Origin: Maribacter arcticus
Lineage (GTDB): Bacteria > Bacteroidota > Bacteroidia > Flavobacteriales > Flavobacteriaceae
Assembly: GCF_900167935.1 (NCBI RefSeq)
Contig: NZ_FUYL01000002.1
Location: 296,800-360,799 of the forward strand
Direction: 5' to 3'
Length of the DNA: 64,000 bases
Made by a program: the position numbers and the translations under genes. Numbering within the stretch: the first letter of the stretch is position 1; each line of letters starts with the position of its first letter. The notes below the pieces were generated by a model, which ran no database searches, was not told the origin of the DNA, and saw only the letters and a list, made by a program, of their open reading frames with translations. Positions 61,956-64,000 of the stretch are shown in pieces.

Positions 61956-63854
61956 ATGAGTGACGCTATTAAGCATGAATGTGGTATTTCTGTAATACGG
62001 CTACTAAAGCCATTAGAGTATTACAAGGAAAAGTATGGAACAGCATTTTATGGTGTAAATAAAATGTATTTAATGATGGAAAAGCAACACAATCGAGGTC
62101 AAGATGGTGCAGGTTTCGCAAGCATTAAATTAGATGTAAAAGCAGGTGAGCGATACATGAGCCGTGTACGATCGTGTGAGCAACAACCTATACAGGATAT
62201 TTTTGCACAAATTAATGATCGTATTAATAAGGAGTTAAAAGAGCATCCTGAATACGAAGACAATGTTGCGCTTCAGAAAAAACATATACCATATATAGGG
62301 GAATTACTTCTTGGTCACGTACGTTACGGAACTTTTGGTAAAAACAGCATAGAAAGCGTACACCCTTTTTTAAGACAAAACAACTGGATGCACCGTAACC
62401 TTATTGTGGCAGGTAATTTCAACATGACCAATGTACATGAGCTGTTTGATAATTTAATTCAGTTAGGGCAGCATCCCAAAGAAATGGCCGATACCGTTAC
62501 TGTAATGGAGAAGATTGGTCACTTTTTAGATGATGCAGTTGCCAAATTATACAAACAAATAAAAAAAGAAGGCTTTACAAAACAACAGGCTTCCCCTATC
62601 ATTGCCGAGCGTTTAAAAGTTTATAAAATATTAAGAAGGGCCGCAAAGAATTTTGATGGTGGTTATGCTATGGCTGGCTTGTTAGGTCATGGTGATGCCT
62701 TCGTATTACGCGATCCAAACGGAATTAGGCCTGCTTATTATTATAGGGACGATGAGGTTGTTGTAGTTGCATCAGAAAGACCAGCGATACAAACAGTATT
62801 CAACGTGCCTTATGAAGAAGTAAAAGAACTTGATCCAGGCGCAGCTATTATCATTAAGAAAAATGGAACTAGTGCTATAAAACAAATTCTAGAACCGAAA
62901 GAAAGAAAAGCATGTTCTTTTGAACGCATCTATTTCTCTAGAGGCAGTGACAAAGAAATTTATCAGGAGAGGAAAGCCTTAGGTAAATTGGTTTTTCCTC
63001 AAATTCTAGAAGCTATCGATGAAGATATCAAGAATACGGTATTCTCATATATCCCAAATACAGCTGAAACGTCTTTTTACGGAATGGTAAAAGAGGCACA
63101 AAACTATTTGAACAAGAAAAAAGAAGAGCAAATACTAGCATTAGGCCCGAATATAACTGGCGAACAACTGCACGAAATTTTAGAGGTTCGACCTCGAATT
63201 GAAAAAGTGGCTATTAAGGATGCTAAACTTCGAACCTTCATAACTCAAGATAGTAGCAGAGATGACCTTGTTGCTCACGTGTATGACATATCGTACGGAT
63301 CTGTTAAAGAAGGTGATAATCTTGTAATTATAGATGACAGTATTGTTAGAGGCACAACCCTTAAAAAAAGTATTTTAAGAATCCTGGATCGACTATCACC
63401 AAAGAAAATAATAGTTGTCTCATCTGCGCCTCAAATAAGGTATCCTGATTGTTATGGTATTGATATGGCTAAATTAGAAGATTTTATAGCCTTCAAAGCG
63501 GCATTAGCATTACATGAAGACCATAATTCAATGCACATTGTAGAAGGAATTTATAAAAAATGTTTGACCCAAGTACAGAGTAAGGACAAAGATGTAGTTA
63601 ATTATGTTAAGGATTTCTATACACCATTTTCTGCGAAACAGATTTCAAAGAAAATAGGAGAGCTTTTGAGTTCCGAAGATATTAATGCTGAAGTAACTAT
63701 AATATACCAGACAATTTCAAGCTTACATGAAGCTTGTCCTAAAAATTTAGGAGATTGGTATTTTACAGGCAACTACCCCACACCTGGTGGAAATAGGGTT
63801 GTTAACAGAGCTTTCATTAATTTTTATGAAGGAAATAACGAACGAGCATACTAA
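61956..63854 (+). CDS. Amidophosphoribosyltransferase family protein (PurF-like, long form)
   Basis: The protein has 632 residues, longer than standard PurF (~470-510). MSDAIKHE is a short propeptide before Cys9, the N-terminal nucleophile of class II glutamine amidotransferases. KQHNRGQDGAGFAS, LLGHVRYGTFG and a DPNGIRPAYYY block complete that domain. The PRTase part has the PRPP loop LVIIDDSIVRGTTL. There are insertions in the GATase half (around residues 180-215) and a long C-terminal extension. The reaction is probably glutamine plus PRPP to phosphoribosylamine, the first step of purine synthesis. The sequence is divergent enough that a second, canonical purF elsewhere is possible. Confidence 0.85.
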   Translation: MSDAIKHECGISVIRLLKPLEYYKEKYGTAFYGVNKMYLMMEKQHNRGQDGAGFASIKLDVKAGERYMSRVRSCEQQPIQDIFAQINDRINKELKEHPEYEDNVALQKKHIPYIGELLLGHVRYGTFGKNSIESVHPFLRQNNWMHRNLIVAGNFNMTNVHELFDNLIQLGQHPKEMADTVTVMEKIGHFLDDAVAKLYKQIKKEGFTKQQASPIIAERLKVYKILRRAAKNFDGGYAMAGLLGHGDAFVLRDPNGIRPAYYYRDDEVVVVASERPAIQTVFNVPYEEVKELDPGAAIIIKKNGTSAIKQILEPKERKACSFERIYFSRGSDKEIYQERKALGKLVFPQILEAIDEDIKNTVFSYIPNTAETSFYGMVKEAQNYLNKKKEEQILALGPNITGEQLHEILEVRPRIEKVAIKDAKLRTFITQDSSRDDLVAHVYDISYGSVKEGDNLVIIDDSIVRGTTLKKSILRILDRLSPKKIIVVSSAPQIRYPDCYGIDMAKLEDFIAFKAALALHEDHNSMHIVEGIYKKCLTQVQSKDKDVVNYVKDFYTPFSAKQISKKIGELLSSEDINAEVTIIYQTISSLHEACPKNLGDWYFTGNYPTPGGNRVVNRAFINFYEGNNERAY

Positions 63855-63863
63855 ATAAATCTT

Positions 63864-63916
63864 CGATGAAATGCATAGTTTTTATGTATTTCATCGTCAA
63901 AAAATGTATTTCATCG
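63864..63916. repeat. Hairpin plus 13-base direct repeat after the PurF-like gene
   Basis: CGATGAAATGCATA (63864-63877) pairs with TATGTATTTCATCG (63883-63896) with one G-U position. The 13-base right-arm core ATGTATTTCATCG recurs exactly at 63904-63916, giving two alternative pairings. No clear T-run follows the hairpin. Confidence 0.6.
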
Positions 63917-64000
63917 ATAGAATAGTCGAAATAAACTAACCAGCTTTACTTTTAAAGTTACCATAGCATAAGTAGGTTAAGTTCATGGTAAGATTTGGGG

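Overview
The window is about 64 kb of AT-rich chromosome from a member of the Bacteroidota, most likely a marine Flavobacteriaceae (inference). The evidence is gene content: an IPExxxVDY-family protein, a complete moxR/bat locus, a viroplasmin-RNase H fusion and tripartite RND pumps with lipoprotein adaptors. Several genes are also preceded by TAnnTTTG, the Bacteroidota sigma-A -7 element. Shine-Dalgarno sequences are mostly absent. I see no rRNA, tRNA, CRISPR array, prophage or intact insertion sequence. Most of the window looks like core or common flavobacterial genome.

Layout from left to right. 1-6.8 kb: the tail of a bestrophin-like membrane protein, a lipoprotein, gpsA, the glycerol genes glpK-glpD (minus strand), a small hypothetical and a CvpA protein. 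7-9.3 kb: two paralogous CAP-domain lipoproteins, then 3-hydroxyanthranilate dioxygenase overlapping a DUF1304 gene. 9.4-12.5 kb: an ALDH7 dehydrogenase, a decayed intergenic region, an OmpA-family gene with an apparent internal deletion, and an HhH membrane protein. The decayed region holds a 17-bp inverted repeat and what looks like the last codons of a lost outer-membrane protein gene. 12.5-22.4 kb: acyl-ACP desaturase; a phosphatase/zinc-ribbon/SPFH cluster; fructokinase plus an amylosucrase-type GH13 enzyme; an AlbA_2 protein; an SDR and an aldo/keto reductase.

22.6-31.7 kb: moxR-DUF58-bat locus (batA, B, C, D, E plus one extra membrane protein), a probable envelope-stress or assembly module. 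32-37.8 kb: two SulP anion transporters flanking a UspA-like protein and two beta-carbonic anhydrases, which reads as a bicarbonate uptake and interconversion unit. 37.9-39.3 kb: pheS and a hypothetical. 39.6-54.1 kb: two tripartite RND efflux systems, the first behind a GbsR/MarR-type regulator with a full-consensus promoter. CYTH, dinB and a small secreted protein lie between them. 54.4-64 kb: a PAS protein, pyk, an IPExxxVDY protein, rnc-fabF-acpP, purN-rnhA, a PfkB kinase and an amidophosphoribosyltransferase.

I did not find one convincing wholly new system. The most worthwhile leads are the decayed 10.9-11.8 kb region, the carbonate cluster and its unusual second SulP protein, short-leader or leaderless starts at gpsA and dinB, a terminator placed between acpP and fabF, and a LOV-like PAS protein lacking the photoactive cysteine.
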